Assembly (NCBI RefSeq): GCF_000621445.1
Contig: NZ_KK211279.1
Span: 57,203-119,481, forward strand
Source of the DNA: Alkalihalobacillus bogoriensis ATCC BAA-922
GTDB lineage: Bacteria; Bacillota; Bacilli; Bacillales; Bacillaceae_F
Length of the DNA stretch: 62,279 nt
Reading direction: 5' to 3'
Shown: positions 25,072-33,339 of the stretch, one piece after another
How positions within the stretch are numbered: position 1 is the stretch's first letter
Layout of the letters: the number at the start of each line of letters is the position of its first letter
Notes under the pieces: generated by a model
Told to the model about the DNA's origin: nothing
Database searches by the model: none
The model's input: the letters and a program-made list of their open reading frames with translations, nothing else
Made by a program: the position numbers and the translations under genes

Positions 25072-25556
25072 GAAAAACGCGGAGCGCCTTTTCTTTCAAG
25101 CGAAGTGTATGATGAAACAACAAACACATCCCATGTCCCATTTTTGCGGTCAGAGCAGCCGTTATTTGTGAACATGATACGGAGTCCGTTTTTTAGCGGC
25201 CACAGGAGCGCTTATTCACGCAAAAGCCACTCTATTTCTAGCGATATATTATGAATAACGGCTCCTGTGTCCTCCAAAGTTCCAAAACGCTAGCCATGTT
25301 CACAGATAACGGTTTTCATGGCCGCTTACTTACCATAAACAACAAAATTGCTAACGCGATAAACCCGCCCAAGTGTTGAATGATTCACTAGGGTCTTTTC
25401 TTGCTGTCTCATAGTACTCATTTATTAGATCATTGTTATACACTAGTCGACTATTTTATAGTTTCCTACACAATAAGAAAAGTGCGGAGCATTCGCTCTT
25501 CTAGAATTTGCTGTAAAAGCTTCGCTTCTAGACCAAAATTTTCACACTTTCTATAT
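25069..25556 (+). repeat. Composite repeat B-C-B, copy 1
   Basis: The left part of repeat B (TAAGAAAAACGCGGAGCG ... AAGCGAAGTG, 25069-25107) is followed by about 370 bp of repeat C (25108-25479) and then the rest of B (from AAGTGCGGAGC at 25480). AAGTG is present on both sides of C. Repeat C recurs at 55238-55625. It has nested stems: GCGGTCA (25146) with TGGCCGC (25319); a 17-bp arm at 25159-25175 with 25296-25312 (16/17); and a 21-bp arm at 25198-25218 with 25252-25272 (18/21). No protein-coding frame is credible in it. Confidence 0.8.
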
Positions 25557-25594
25557 GAGAAAAAAGCAAAGTCAGTTGACTTTGCTTTTTTCTC
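25557..25594 (-). terminator. Terminator of the RND pump gene
   Basis: Perfect 18-bp stem (25557-25574 with 25577-25594) around a 2-nt centre, A/T-rich on both flanks. It ends 2 bp from the RND stop codon and could also stop plus-strand read-through from the repeat. Confidence 0.9.
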
Positions 25595-25595
25595 G

Positions 25596-28500
25596 TTATT
25601 TAATTGGAACCTTTTGTGCTTGAATCGCTAATGCTCTTTCTTCTCGTTTTACTTTTGTTTTCTTACGAGAGAAAAGTGAAGCAAACGCCCGAAGTCCTCT
25701 TGTCATATCTTCAAATAATAAATAGACTGCTGGAATAAGCACTAATGTAATCATCGTAGCAAACAACAATCCAGAGATAACAACGGTGGCCATCGGAGCT
25801 TGATAATTACTTGCGGTTCCAGTGGCAATGGCTAAAGGAATCATTCCACCAACGGTTGTTAATGTTGTCATAAAAATCGGTCTTAAGCGGTTTTTTCCTG
25901 CTTCTGACACCGCCTCTGAAATGTCCATCTTTTCCTCTCGAAGTTGATTTGTGCGGTCTATGAGTAGAATGGCATTATTCAACACAATTCCAATCAACAT
26001 AATGACACCAATACCAGACATAATACTCAATTCACGCTGGGTGAGAAGTAGTCCGAAAATGACACCTGTAATTGTTAAAGGAATAATCGACATAACAATA
26101 ATCGGATGTTTGAAGCTATTAAATTGAACCGCCATGACAACGTACACTAAAAACAATGAAATGACTAAGACGAGTAACAAATCCATCATCGCCTCTTGCT
26201 GTGTTTCTAAATCCCCACTAATCGAAACACTATAGCCTGCTGGTGTTTTAAAATCAGCCACAAGTTTTGATATTTCTCGGTTTACTGTGCCTAAGTCAAC
26301 CCCTTCGATATCTGCTAACACTCTCACATACCGAGTGCCATCTTTTCGGTCGATTTGCGTTGGGGCCAAAATAGGTTCTAATGAAAGAAAAGTTGATAAT
26401 TTTTCTTTTTCCCCAGTAACTGGTGAAAGAAGTTCAACGTTTAACACATCTGCTTTCTTTTCAATCCCTTCATCACTTTTTATAAAAACTGTTTTTGTAC
26501 GGTTACCGTCATGTAACTCACCAATTTGTTGGGAGGCAAAAAGTGAATCTAACTTCGACTGAATTTCGAGCGGCGAGATATTTTCATCTTCTAGCTTTTT
26601 CTCTTTCAACTTAATTTGCTGCTCTTCTGACAATTTTTCTGTTGTACTCGTAATCCCCACAATTCCGTCAATCTCGCTTAGTTCTTGTTGTAAGTCAGAG
26701 GTTATTGTGGATAAAACATCAAAGCTTTCCCCTTGGATTTCAATGGCAACAGGGTAACCACCTCCACCAACACTTGTCGCAGATTGTACACTCACAACCG
26801 GAAAGTCATCTTCTAATGAACGAACAGAGGATAAAATTTGTTCATTCACTTCTTTTTGAGACAGTGTCGCCTCTTCTTCCGGGCTCATATTAATAATGGC
26901 GTACATTACACTTACTTCGTCCATTACAATCGTATTTGTCACATCTGTAATTGAATCCATCTTTTTACTAACTTCAATGGCAATCTCTTCTCGTTCCTTC
27001 GGAGTAAGTCCAGATTCAAGTTGTATCATTAATTCTGAATAACGATTAAATACATCTGGCATAATCGTCATTGGAACTTTTGTGACGACCAATAACGAAC
27101 TTGCAAAAACAAGGAAAAATGCAAATATAACACTATAACGGTATCGTTTCTTTTTTCCCATCCAGCTTATGAGCTGACCGTATTTTTTTGTCACGGAACC
27201 TTCTTGACGTTTGTTTGCCTTATCACTAACCTTTAAGAAATTTTCAGCTAATGATGGAATTAATGTAAACGAAACGATAACTGAGCTTACTAATGTAATA
27301 CATACGACTACAGATAAAATAATGACAAATTTTCCTGCGTCACCACCTAGTATTCCAATAGGTAAGAAAACTACAATTGTTGTTAACATTGAAGCAAACA
27401 CTGCGGTTGCCACTTCTTTTGTTCCTTGAAGAACCGCATCCAAGCTTTGCAACCCTTGTTCTTTCTTTTTAAATATAGATTCTAATATAACGATTGAGGC
27501 ATCAACCATCATTCCAATTCCGAGTCCTAAAGCAACTAAGCTTAACATATTAAAGCTATAGTCAAAATACCACATTGCTGAAAAGGTTAATAAAATTGAT
27601 AACGGAATCGATAATCCGATAATAATCGTTGCACGAATGTTACGTAAGAAGAGAAGCAGAACTAGTAATGCAATTACTCCTCCTATCAATACGTTTTGTG
27701 TCACACCGTCAATTGCATCACTTACATAATCGGCTTGGGCTACAATTTCATTAAACTCAAATCCTTGAACAAGCCCTTCCTTTTCAATTTTCTCTACTTC
27801 TGCTCGAATGGCCTCTGCTAATTCAATTTGTGTAACATCGGCTACACGTCCTATTTGAACAAAAATAAAGTTTGAGCTTCCATTTTTCCAAAGTCCATGG
27901 GTCTGTTCACTTGATTGTTCTTTGACTGTGGCAATATCACTTATTTTTTTCATACCCTCCATCGTTGGAATACTAATGGATTTAAGATCATCTACTGATT
28001 GATAGGATGTATCCCAACGAAGTGTTGGTTCATTTGTTTCTCCTGATAGTTCTCCTACCGCGACATTTTGATTGGATTGTTGGATAAAACCAACAACTTG
28101 GTGGATATCAAGCCCATATTCTTCTAACTTATCTTCTTTCAGTTCAATAATAACTTCTTTTGTATCTAAGCCAACCAAATTAACATCACGTACTTCTCGT
28201 AATGCTTCAAGCCTAGGTTCTACTACATCTAATGCAAAATTGGTCATTGTTTCCTTATCACCAGCTGAGATATCCATATAAAACTCATATGTTGAATTAG
28301 TTGAAAACTGAAACGTCGACAAATCTTCTACATCAAGTAATTGAGAACGAAGACTTTGTAATGAAGAATCAATTTCTTTATAAACTTCATCTCCTCTTCC
28401 TTCTTCTATCCCAATCATAAGTGAACTATTACCAATCGATGATGTCGATTCTACATAATCAACTCCATCTATCCCTTGCAATGTTTGTTCAATTGGTTTC

Positions 28501-28691
28501 GTTATCCTTTCTTCTACATCAAGAGCTGCTAAATCACCAGCACTTACGTAAACTGAAGCCCCGTCCATCGTTATAGGAGGAAATAACTCCTTATCTAGCT
28601 TTGTTGAAGCGTACAATCCAATAATCAAGACAAACACAACAAGCAACCCGACAATTAATTTTCTTTTTAATAAAAACTTTAATACTGACAT
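25596..28691 (-). CDS. RND family efflux transporter (SwrC/AcrB-like)
   Basis: 1031 residues, ATG preceded by GGAGGG. The RND architecture is clear: one N-terminal transmembrane helix (about 12-30), a large extracytoplasmic loop, helices 2-6 (about 330-480), a second loop (about 540-830) and helices 7-12 (about 845-1000). GMMVDASIVILE and GIVLNNAILLIDR are the expected membrane motifs. These proteins export lipophilic compounds using the proton motive force; B. subtilis SwrC (about 1065 aa) exports surfactin. No fusion-protein gene adjoins it, as is typical when Gram-positive RND pumps work alone. The substrate is unknown. Confidence 0.92.
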   Translation of the reverse strand: MSVLKFLLKRKLIVGLLVVFVLIIGLYASTKLDKELFPPITMDGASVYVSAGDLAALDVEERITKPIEQTLQGIDGVDYVESTSSIGNSSLMIGIEEGRGDEVYKEIDSSLQSLRSQLLDVEDLSTFQFSTNSTYEFYMDISAGDKETMTNFALDVVEPRLEALREVRDVNLVGLDTKEVIIELKEDKLEEYGLDIHQVVGFIQQSNQNVAVGELSGETNEPTLRWDTSYQSVDDLKSISIPTMEGMKKISDIATVKEQSSEQTHGLWKNGSSNFIFVQIGRVADVTQIELAEAIRAEVEKIEKEGLVQGFEFNEIVAQADYVSDAIDGVTQNVLIGGVIALLVLLLFLRNIRATIIIGLSIPLSILLTFSAMWYFDYSFNMLSLVALGLGIGMMVDASIVILESIFKKKEQGLQSLDAVLQGTKEVATAVFASMLTTIVVFLPIGILGGDAGKFVIILSVVVCITLVSSVIVSFTLIPSLAENFLKVSDKANKRQEGSVTKKYGQLISWMGKKKRYRYSVIFAFFLVFASSLLVVTKVPMTIMPDVFNRYSELMIQLESGLTPKEREEIAIEVSKKMDSITDVTNTIVMDEVSVMYAIINMSPEEEATLSQKEVNEQILSSVRSLEDDFPVVSVQSATSVGGGGYPVAIEIQGESFDVLSTITSDLQQELSEIDGIVGITSTTEKLSEEQQIKLKEKKLEDENISPLEIQSKLDSLFASQQIGELHDGNRTKTVFIKSDEGIEKKADVLNVELLSPVTGEKEKLSTFLSLEPILAPTQIDRKDGTRYVRVLADIEGVDLGTVNREISKLVADFKTPAGYSVSISGDLETQQEAMMDLLLVLVISLFLVYVVMAVQFNSFKHPIIVMSIIPLTITGVIFGLLLTQRELSIMSGIGVIMLIGIVLNNAILLIDRTNQLREEKMDISEAVSEAGKNRLRPIFMTTLTTVGGMIPLAIATGTASNYQAPMATVVISGLLFATMITLVLIPAVYLLFEDMTRGLRAFASLFSRKKTKVKREERALAIQAQKVPIK

Positions 28692-28908
28692 TTCGTTCCC
28701 TCCACAATTTATAAATTGATGACAATTTCTTCTAGTGCAATCAAATTATATAATGTTCCAAGAAAACTTTAATCGTGTTTCGGTACGAATCTGATCTCCT
28801 CCTCGAGTCGGAGAGCCTCTAAACCTTTCAACTTATGAGAAGGAAAGGTATAATGAATAAAACATAATAAGAAAAAGGAAAATTATGAAGAAAATGGAGG
28901 GAAGATAA

Positions 28909-29610
28909 ATGGAGAATGCAGTTATAATCACCGGAGCAAACCGGGGATTAGGTTTGGAATTCGTGAAAGTATATGGAGAAAAAGGCTGGAACGTATTTGC
29001 CTGTGCCCGCAGTCAAAGTGAAGATTTATCATCGTTAGTCAACCAATACGAGAATATAACTGAAATCAAAATGGATGTAGCAAGCGAGCAATCTGTCCAA
29101 AACGCCATCCAACAAATCAATGGAACTTGTTCAGCAATCGATGTTGTCATAAACAATGCTGGAGTTCATTTTGATGAATCCATGAACAAGCTTGACCAAG
29201 TCAATTTTGACATTGCCCTAGAAACGTTTAACATTAATTCACTTGGTCCGTTACGTGTGACTAAACATGTATTACCTTTACTTGAGCTAGGAAAGAAAAA
29301 AGTTCTCATTAATATTTCTTCAGAAGCGGGAAGCATTACAAATGCTTGGAGAGATGCCGAGTTCGATTATTGCATGTCAAAGGCAGCATTAAATATGCAA
29401 AGCAAATTACTGCAAAACGCTGTAAAACCAAAAGGAATAAAAGTCCTCTCCATTCATCCAGGATGGCTTCAAACAGATATGGGAGGTTCTGAAGCTACAG
29501 ACAGTCCAAACACAGCAGCTTTACGAATAATAAAATTAGCAGAACAGTATGAGGGAAAACTAAATGAACCGATTTATTTTGAAACAAATGGAAATGTGTA
29601 TCCTTGGTAA
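28909..29610 (+). CDS. Short-chain dehydrogenase/reductase (C-factor-like)
   Basis: 233 residues, ATG preceded by GGAGGGAAG. TGANRGLG near the N-terminus binds the cofactor; NNAG is present; the catalytic Tyr and Lys are in YCMSK (about 164-168), with the Ser of INISSEAGS upstream. The overall pattern is that of classical SDRs related to the C-factor group. It is NAD(P)-dependent, with unknown substrate. It is monocistronic, divergent from the RND pump and followed by a hairpin. Confidence 0.88.
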   Translation: MENAVIITGANRGLGLEFVKVYGEKGWNVFACARSQSEDLSSLVNQYENITEIKMDVASEQSVQNAIQQINGTCSAIDVVINNAGVHFDESMNKLDQVNFDIALETFNINSLGPLRVTKHVLPLLELGKKKVLINISSEAGSITNAWRDAEFDYCMSKAALNMQSKLLQNAVKPKGIKVLSIHPGWLQTDMGGSEATDSPNTAALRIIKLAEQYEGKLNEPIYFETNGNVYPW

Positions 29611-29668
29611 GGAGAGGGGAATAACGATGAATTGAAGAAAAAAAGCCTTCTCTTTCCGTAGACGGCTA

Positions 29669-29706
29669 GTGAGCCCTCGTTGTGCTAATGCACTGTGAAG
29701 GCTCAC
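29669..29706 (+). terminator. Terminator of the SDR gene
   Basis: GTGAGCC (29669-29675) pairs with GGCTCAC (29700-29706), with an imperfect inner stem and a trailing TTTT. It is 58 bp after the SDR stop and 22 bp before the ThuA-like gene's stop. Confidence 0.65.
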
Positions 29707-29728
29707 TTTTGCTTTTCTCATTCGATCG

Positions 29729-30361
29729 TTATTGTCCATCCTCTTTCCTTAAACACCAATTTACACTATTCACAATTAATCGTTGTAATGTAGGATTTTG
29801 AAAGGATTGATCGTCATGGCCAGGGGCAATATAAATGATCTTACCTAATCCGTATTTCCGCCACCAAACCGCAGGCATTGTTTTTTCTCCATTTGAACAC
29901 TCAACTAATATATCTAACTGCACAAACGGGTCAAACTCAAACTCATATAATTCTTCTTCCATCTGAAAATCAAGAAGCCCGTTTGTAATTGGATGTTCTT
30001 TTACCATTTTATAGTTTACTGTTTGGTACGGGGGATGTCCTGTAAACACAGCCCCAACTAATTGCGCATATTCATCATTAGCTTGAAAAGAAATACCATT
30101 ATGTAAACAAATCATTGCCCCACCGTTAGCGATATAAGTTAACAGCGCTGCCATACTTTTTGGTTGGAGCGTTTTCTCCCAAGCATCTACATACATGAGA
30201 AGACCTTGATATGCTTGAAACGAATCATCAAATTCATTTCGCTCATAAATATCTAGCTCAACATGCGTAAGGATCGAAGTAATACTATCCTTCACATGAT
30301 GTAATGGGTGGTAAAGAGCATCTTTGTTATCACCGATTAAAACAAATTTTGGTTTGCTCAC
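29729..30361 (-). CDS. ThuA-like glutamine-amidotransferase-fold protein
   Basis: 210 residues; GTG start with AAGGAGGAATAG upstream. The protein matches the ThuA domain (trehalose-utilisation-like): GDNKDALYHPLHH at the start, MICLHNGISF in the middle, HPITNGL, and a final IYIAPGHDDQSF. The family has a class-I amidotransferase-like fold but no established reaction; links with sugar metabolism are known in rhizobia. It is divergent from the lipoprotein gene at 30445. No partner oxidoreductase of the Gfo/Idh type is nearby. Confidence 0.82.
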   Translation of the reverse strand: MSKPKFVLIGDNKDALYHPLHHVKDSITSILTHVELDIYERNEFDDSFQAYQGLLMYVDAWEKTLQPKSMAALLTYIANGGAMICLHNGISFQANDEYAQLVGAVFTGHPPYQTVNYKMVKEHPITNGLLDFQMEEELYEFEFDPFVQLDILVECSNGEKTMPAVWWRKYGLGKIIYIAPGHDDQSFQNPTLQRLIVNSVNWCLRKEDGQ

Positions 30362-30444
30362 TTTTCTATTCCTCCTTGTAACCTTCCTTTTTTTAAAAGC
30401 GTCTATTCAAGCGAAATGAAAAATGATTAAAGGAGTTTTCCTAG

Positions 30445-31356
30445 ATGAAAAAAGTTCTATTATTCTCACTTGCTCTTAGTTTATTCCTTTTTGGATGCGG
30501 AGTAAACGAAACAGCGTCTGTTACAACCAATAGCATTCCAAACGAGACACTCCAAAATACTACACAAGCAAACGAAAGACAAAAAAATCCTCAGGAAGTG
30601 TTGGATCTTACTCATACAGAGCCGCTCACTTATGAAAATCAGTATCATGCCTATACTCTATCATTACCTGGTCACTGGATTGAAAAATATGGTGTAGACG
30701 AAAATCAAAAGGAAGCAAGATTGTATTATCAATCTGAAACAGGTGAAAATGCCGACCTTGTTACAATTTTTACGGTCCCACAACAACAATGGGAACAAGA
30801 TAAGTTAGGTCAGCTTCATTATTTGACAGAAAAAGATGGATTTGTTTACTTTTTTGTTCTTCCTCTTGATAACCCATTTGAAACAGAAGAAAAACAAAAA
30901 GAGTATAGCAAGATGGTGGAAGAAGCTCATATTGCAATGAGTACATTTTCACTGTCAGGAGAAGAAGTGAGCGGCAGTCCTATGGTCGCATTAGATTTAT
31001 TTTTCCATGCTTTTCAAAGTGAGAATTACGAACTCGCTGCTCATTTCTATGGTGGTGAATATGAATGGATCCATGAAAAGACAAAAGGAGTTATCGACAT
31101 AGCGTCCGATGACAAAACTGGTATTTTACAAGCTTTCATTGAAAACTTAGGTGGCGAAGTAACGTACTTATCGAACGTAAGTGAACCTATTTTTATTGAA
31201 AAAGATAACACATACCAGTTTATAGTGAGTCTTCTGCAAGCAGATGGTTCTCCATATGTTCCTCTTGAAGACTCTCAACCGTTAGCTTTTCATGTTAAAG
31301 CCATTGACGGAACATATAAAGTCATGGAATTGCCATCCATCGCTACACTTCCTTAA
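30445..31356 (+). CDS. Lipoprotein of unknown function
   Basis: 303 residues, ATG preceded by AAAGGAG. A signal sequence ends in the lipobox LFGC (Cys18), so the protein should be lipid-anchored outside the membrane. A linker (about 19-60) leads to a compact region (about 65-175) and a second region (about 185-300) that may be NTF2-like. No catalytic motif is seen, and the domain call is tentative. It is followed within 14 bp by repeat B copy 3. Confidence 0.75.
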   Translation: MKKVLLFSLALSLFLFGCGVNETASVTTNSIPNETLQNTTQANERQKNPQEVLDLTHTEPLTYENQYHAYTLSLPGHWIEKYGVDENQKEARLYYQSETGENADLVTIFTVPQQQWEQDKLGQLHYLTEKDGFVYFFVLPLDNPFETEEKQKEYSKMVEEAHIAMSTFSLSGEEVSGSPMVALDLFFHAFQSENYELAAHFYGGEYEWIHEKTKGVIDIASDDKTGILQAFIENLGGEVTYLSNVSEPIFIEKDNTYQFIVSLLQADGSPYVPLEDSQPLAFHVKAIDGTYKVMELPSIATLP

Positions 31357-31370
31357 GTTACATGACAGCT

Positions 31371-31449
31371 TAAGAAAAACGCGGAGCGTCTTTTCGTTCT
31401 ATGAATAAGTTTTCAAAACTTCACTGCTAGACCAAAATTTTTCTTGTTA
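31371..31449 (+). repeat. Repeat B, copy 3 (internally shortened)
   Basis: Begins with TAAGAAAAACGCGGAGCG and ends with CCAAAATTTTTCTTGTTA; the middle stem (AAGCGAAG ... CTTCGCT) is missing. Its ends, TAAGAAAAA and TTTTTCTTGTTA, are near-complementary. Confidence 0.8.
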
Positions 31450-31488
31450 AAAAAGAGAGTCCATAGGAAACAGGGCTCTCTCTTTTTT
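31449..31488 (-). terminator. Terminator of the DinB-like gene
   Basis: AAAAAAGAGAG pairs with CTCTCTTTTTT, with GTCC/GGGC pairing partly extending inward. It lies directly after the stop of the gene at 31494. Confidence 0.85.
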
Positions 31489-31493
31489 ATTCG

Positions 31494-31976
31494 TTATAGC
31501 TGTTCTTTAATCTCTTCAATTTGATATAAATGACGCTTTTCATGAAGACCTACAAAAGAAACCCACTGCTTTAAATTTAAAGATCCTAAAACAGGATGTC
31601 GGTATGACTTTTGTTCAAGAACAGCTTCTTCCACATCACCAACGATATTTTCTAGCGCCTCACGGGATTTTTCGAGCTTTTCTAAGCTCTCTTGTAACCC
31701 AATAAACTGATTCGAAGGGACAACATAGGACGGTGCTTCTACTTTAAAAGAACGGTCGGGAACCCGGTGAATTGGTTTTGTTGATGCAGGTTGACTTTGT
31801 TCGTTTTCAAGTTCGGCTACAATCGTTTTTGTCACAACCGTCTCCATTAAATACAAATGCTCTAACACTTGTGCTATTGTCCACTTTCCTCCTTCAACGA
31901 CTTTGTTAATTTCCTCATCTGACAATTGAGATACACTTTGAAATAACGCCTGTCTCACCTCTGTATTCACTTCCAT
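31494..31976 (-). CDS. DinB-like four-helix protein
   Basis: 160 residues. A four-helix bundle pattern carries the DinB/YfiT-type metal ligands: His in LEHLYLME (about 39) and the pair in HEKRHLYQ near the C-terminus. Members bind a divalent metal, and some are thiol-dependent (bacillithiol) transferases; the substrate here is unknown. The gene is single, with a long 5' gap and its own terminator. Confidence 0.85.
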   Translation of the reverse strand: MEVNTEVRQALFQSVSQLSDEEINKVVEGGKWTIAQVLEHLYLMETVVTKTIVAELENEQSQPASTKPIHRVPDRSFKVEAPSYVVPSNQFIGLQESLEKLEKSREALENIVGDVEEAVLEQKSYRHPVLGSLNLKQWVSFVGLHEKRHLYQIEEIKEQL

Positions 31977-32096
31977 TGACGCCCTCCTTTTTCTTATTTT
32001 GATAAGTATATGCCTATAACTCTACTAGTATAACAGTCCTGATAGCGCTCTCACAGAGAAAGAGGAACTGCTTTTAAAGGAAAGAACAATCATCAA

Positions 32097-32123
32097 GGCT
32101 ACCGAAATAATGATTAGGTAGCC
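32097..32123 (-). terminator. Possible terminator downstream of cwlC
   Basis: GGCTACC (32097-32103) pairs exactly with GGTAGCC (32117-32123) over a 13-nt loop. The T tract after it on the minus strand is poor, so termination is uncertain. Nothing else was recognised in 31977-32150. Confidence 0.4.
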
Positions 32124-32150
32124 CCAGTTTTATGAAAGTATCATTGTCAT

Positions 32151-32930
32151 TTAATTTTGTACGACAATGAAAACATCATAGCCTTTATCTTCTAATTCTT
32201 CTTTTAATCTCTCAGCGTTCTCCCGATTTCTAAATGCCCCTACTTGCACCTTCCAAAGGTCACCATTTCTATACACATACGGTGTATATCCATTATCTTC
32301 CAATTGTGTAGCCAGCCTTCTTGCATTAGCTTCTTCTTGAAATGCTCCTACTTGTACTTTATACATTGTTTCTTGTGGAGGTGTGTCATTTGATTGTTCT
32401 AGTTGAAAAGCTTCTGCTATTCCATTTACATGACCTCGTGCAATTGTTTCTAGAAAAGCTGGATCTGATAATAATTCAGCATCGTTTTCATTATCTACAA
32501 ATAGATTTTCAGTTAAAATCGCAGGCATGGCTGTTTCACGCAACACTACAAAGTTCGCAGTCATTTTTCCGCGGTCATTCACATCAATTTCTTCAACAAT
32601 CGCATCATGAACGATATTTTGTAATTCAACCGTTCTTTCTGCTTGGCTCGTATGAATATACGATTCAAACCCTGTGCCACCACCGGCATTGCTATGAACT
32701 GAAATAAAATAATCGGCTCCCCAATCATTCGCCATTTGTGCTCTTTCTGATAATTCAACAAACACATCACTATCACGACTCATTTCAACTTCAACATCTT
32801 CATATTCATTTAGGAGCATGTCCCGAATGTGAAGAGAAATGTCTAGCACAATTTCCTTTTCTTGAAGGCCATTCGCTTCCGCTCCGGCATCGTCTCCACC
32901 ATGACCTGGATCTATAAAAATCTTTGTCAT
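32151..32930 (-). CDS. cwlC: Sporulation N-acetylmuramoyl-L-alanine amidase CwlC
   Basis: 259 residues from ATG (MTKIF), preceded by AGAGGTGA. Residues 1-175 form an Amidase_3 domain, with zinc ligands in DPGHGG (about 7-12), Glu in LQEKE and His in ISVHSNAGGG. Residues about 185-259 form a SPOR-type peptidoglycan-binding tandem with two KVQVGAF motifs. There is no signal peptide. B. subtilis CwlC has the same two-domain layout, about the same length (255) and also no signal peptide, and helps lyse the mother cell wall late in sporulation under sigma-K. The same role is inferred here. Confidence 0.88.
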   Translation of the reverse strand: MTKIFIDPGHGGDDAGAEANGLQEKEIVLDISLHIRDMLLNEYEDVEVEMSRDSDVFVELSERAQMANDWGADYFISVHSNAGGGTGFESYIHTSQAERTVELQNIVHDAIVEEIDVNDRGKMTANFVVLRETAMPAILTENLFVDNENDAELLSDPAFLETIARGHVNGIAEAFQLEQSNDTPPQETMYKVQVGAFQEEANARRLATQLEDNGYTPYVYRNGDLWKVQVGAFRNRENAERLKEELEDKGYDVFIVVQN

Positions 32931-33087
32931 GAACGTCACCTCTTTTATTATTTTTAGCTTACAATACCAATATATGACGATCGACAAGTTTCGAAACGGT
33001 AGTTTGACCATTTTTGATTAAAGCTTACGAGATTTAGGTTTTCGTTTAGGAGAAAGTAGACATGTGAGGAACGCCATGCTACCTGTA

Positions 33088-33269
33088 TCGGACATTGATT
33101 CCACTATTTTAGTAAATGCGCGTCTTTCTTCATCTTCATCGGACATACGTTCCGCTATTTCATTATGCTCTCTGCTAGAACAGTCTATTTTTACTACTAT
33201 AACGGAACATGTGTCCGATAGCATATGCGAAATCATCTAATATAGCAAATTACCAGAATCCATGTCCGT
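33088..33269. repeat. Repeat A, copy 3 (complete)
   Basis: Boxes: forward at 33089 and 33140, inverted at 33203 and 33254, giving spacings of 51, 63 and 51 bp, identical to copy 2. Outer boxes are more degenerate (CGGACATTGATTCCA; CAGAATCCATGTCCG). It fills the gap between the protease terminator and cwlC; small open frames across it are artefacts. Confidence 0.85.
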
Positions 33270-33292
33270 ATGCAAAATTCAAACTCAACATG

Positions 33293-33325
33293 AAAAAGCT
33301 GCCGTTCAAGTATCGGCAGCTTTTT
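33293..33325 (-). terminator. Terminator of the subtilisin gene
   Basis: AAAAAGCTGCCG pairs perfectly with CGGCAGCTTTTT over a 9-nt loop. It lies 15 bp beyond the protease stop codon. Confidence 0.9.
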
Positions 33326-33339
33326 CACCTATTGTTCCA

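Noticed and set aside
25401-25631. 76-aa open frame near the RND gene
   Set aside because: It spans repeats C and B and the RND terminator, has no ribosome binding site and is not conserved as protein in repeat C copy 2.
33018-33236. 72-aa minus-strand open frame upstream of cwlC
   Set aside because: It lies across repeat A copy 3, and its sequence simply reads through the repeat boxes.
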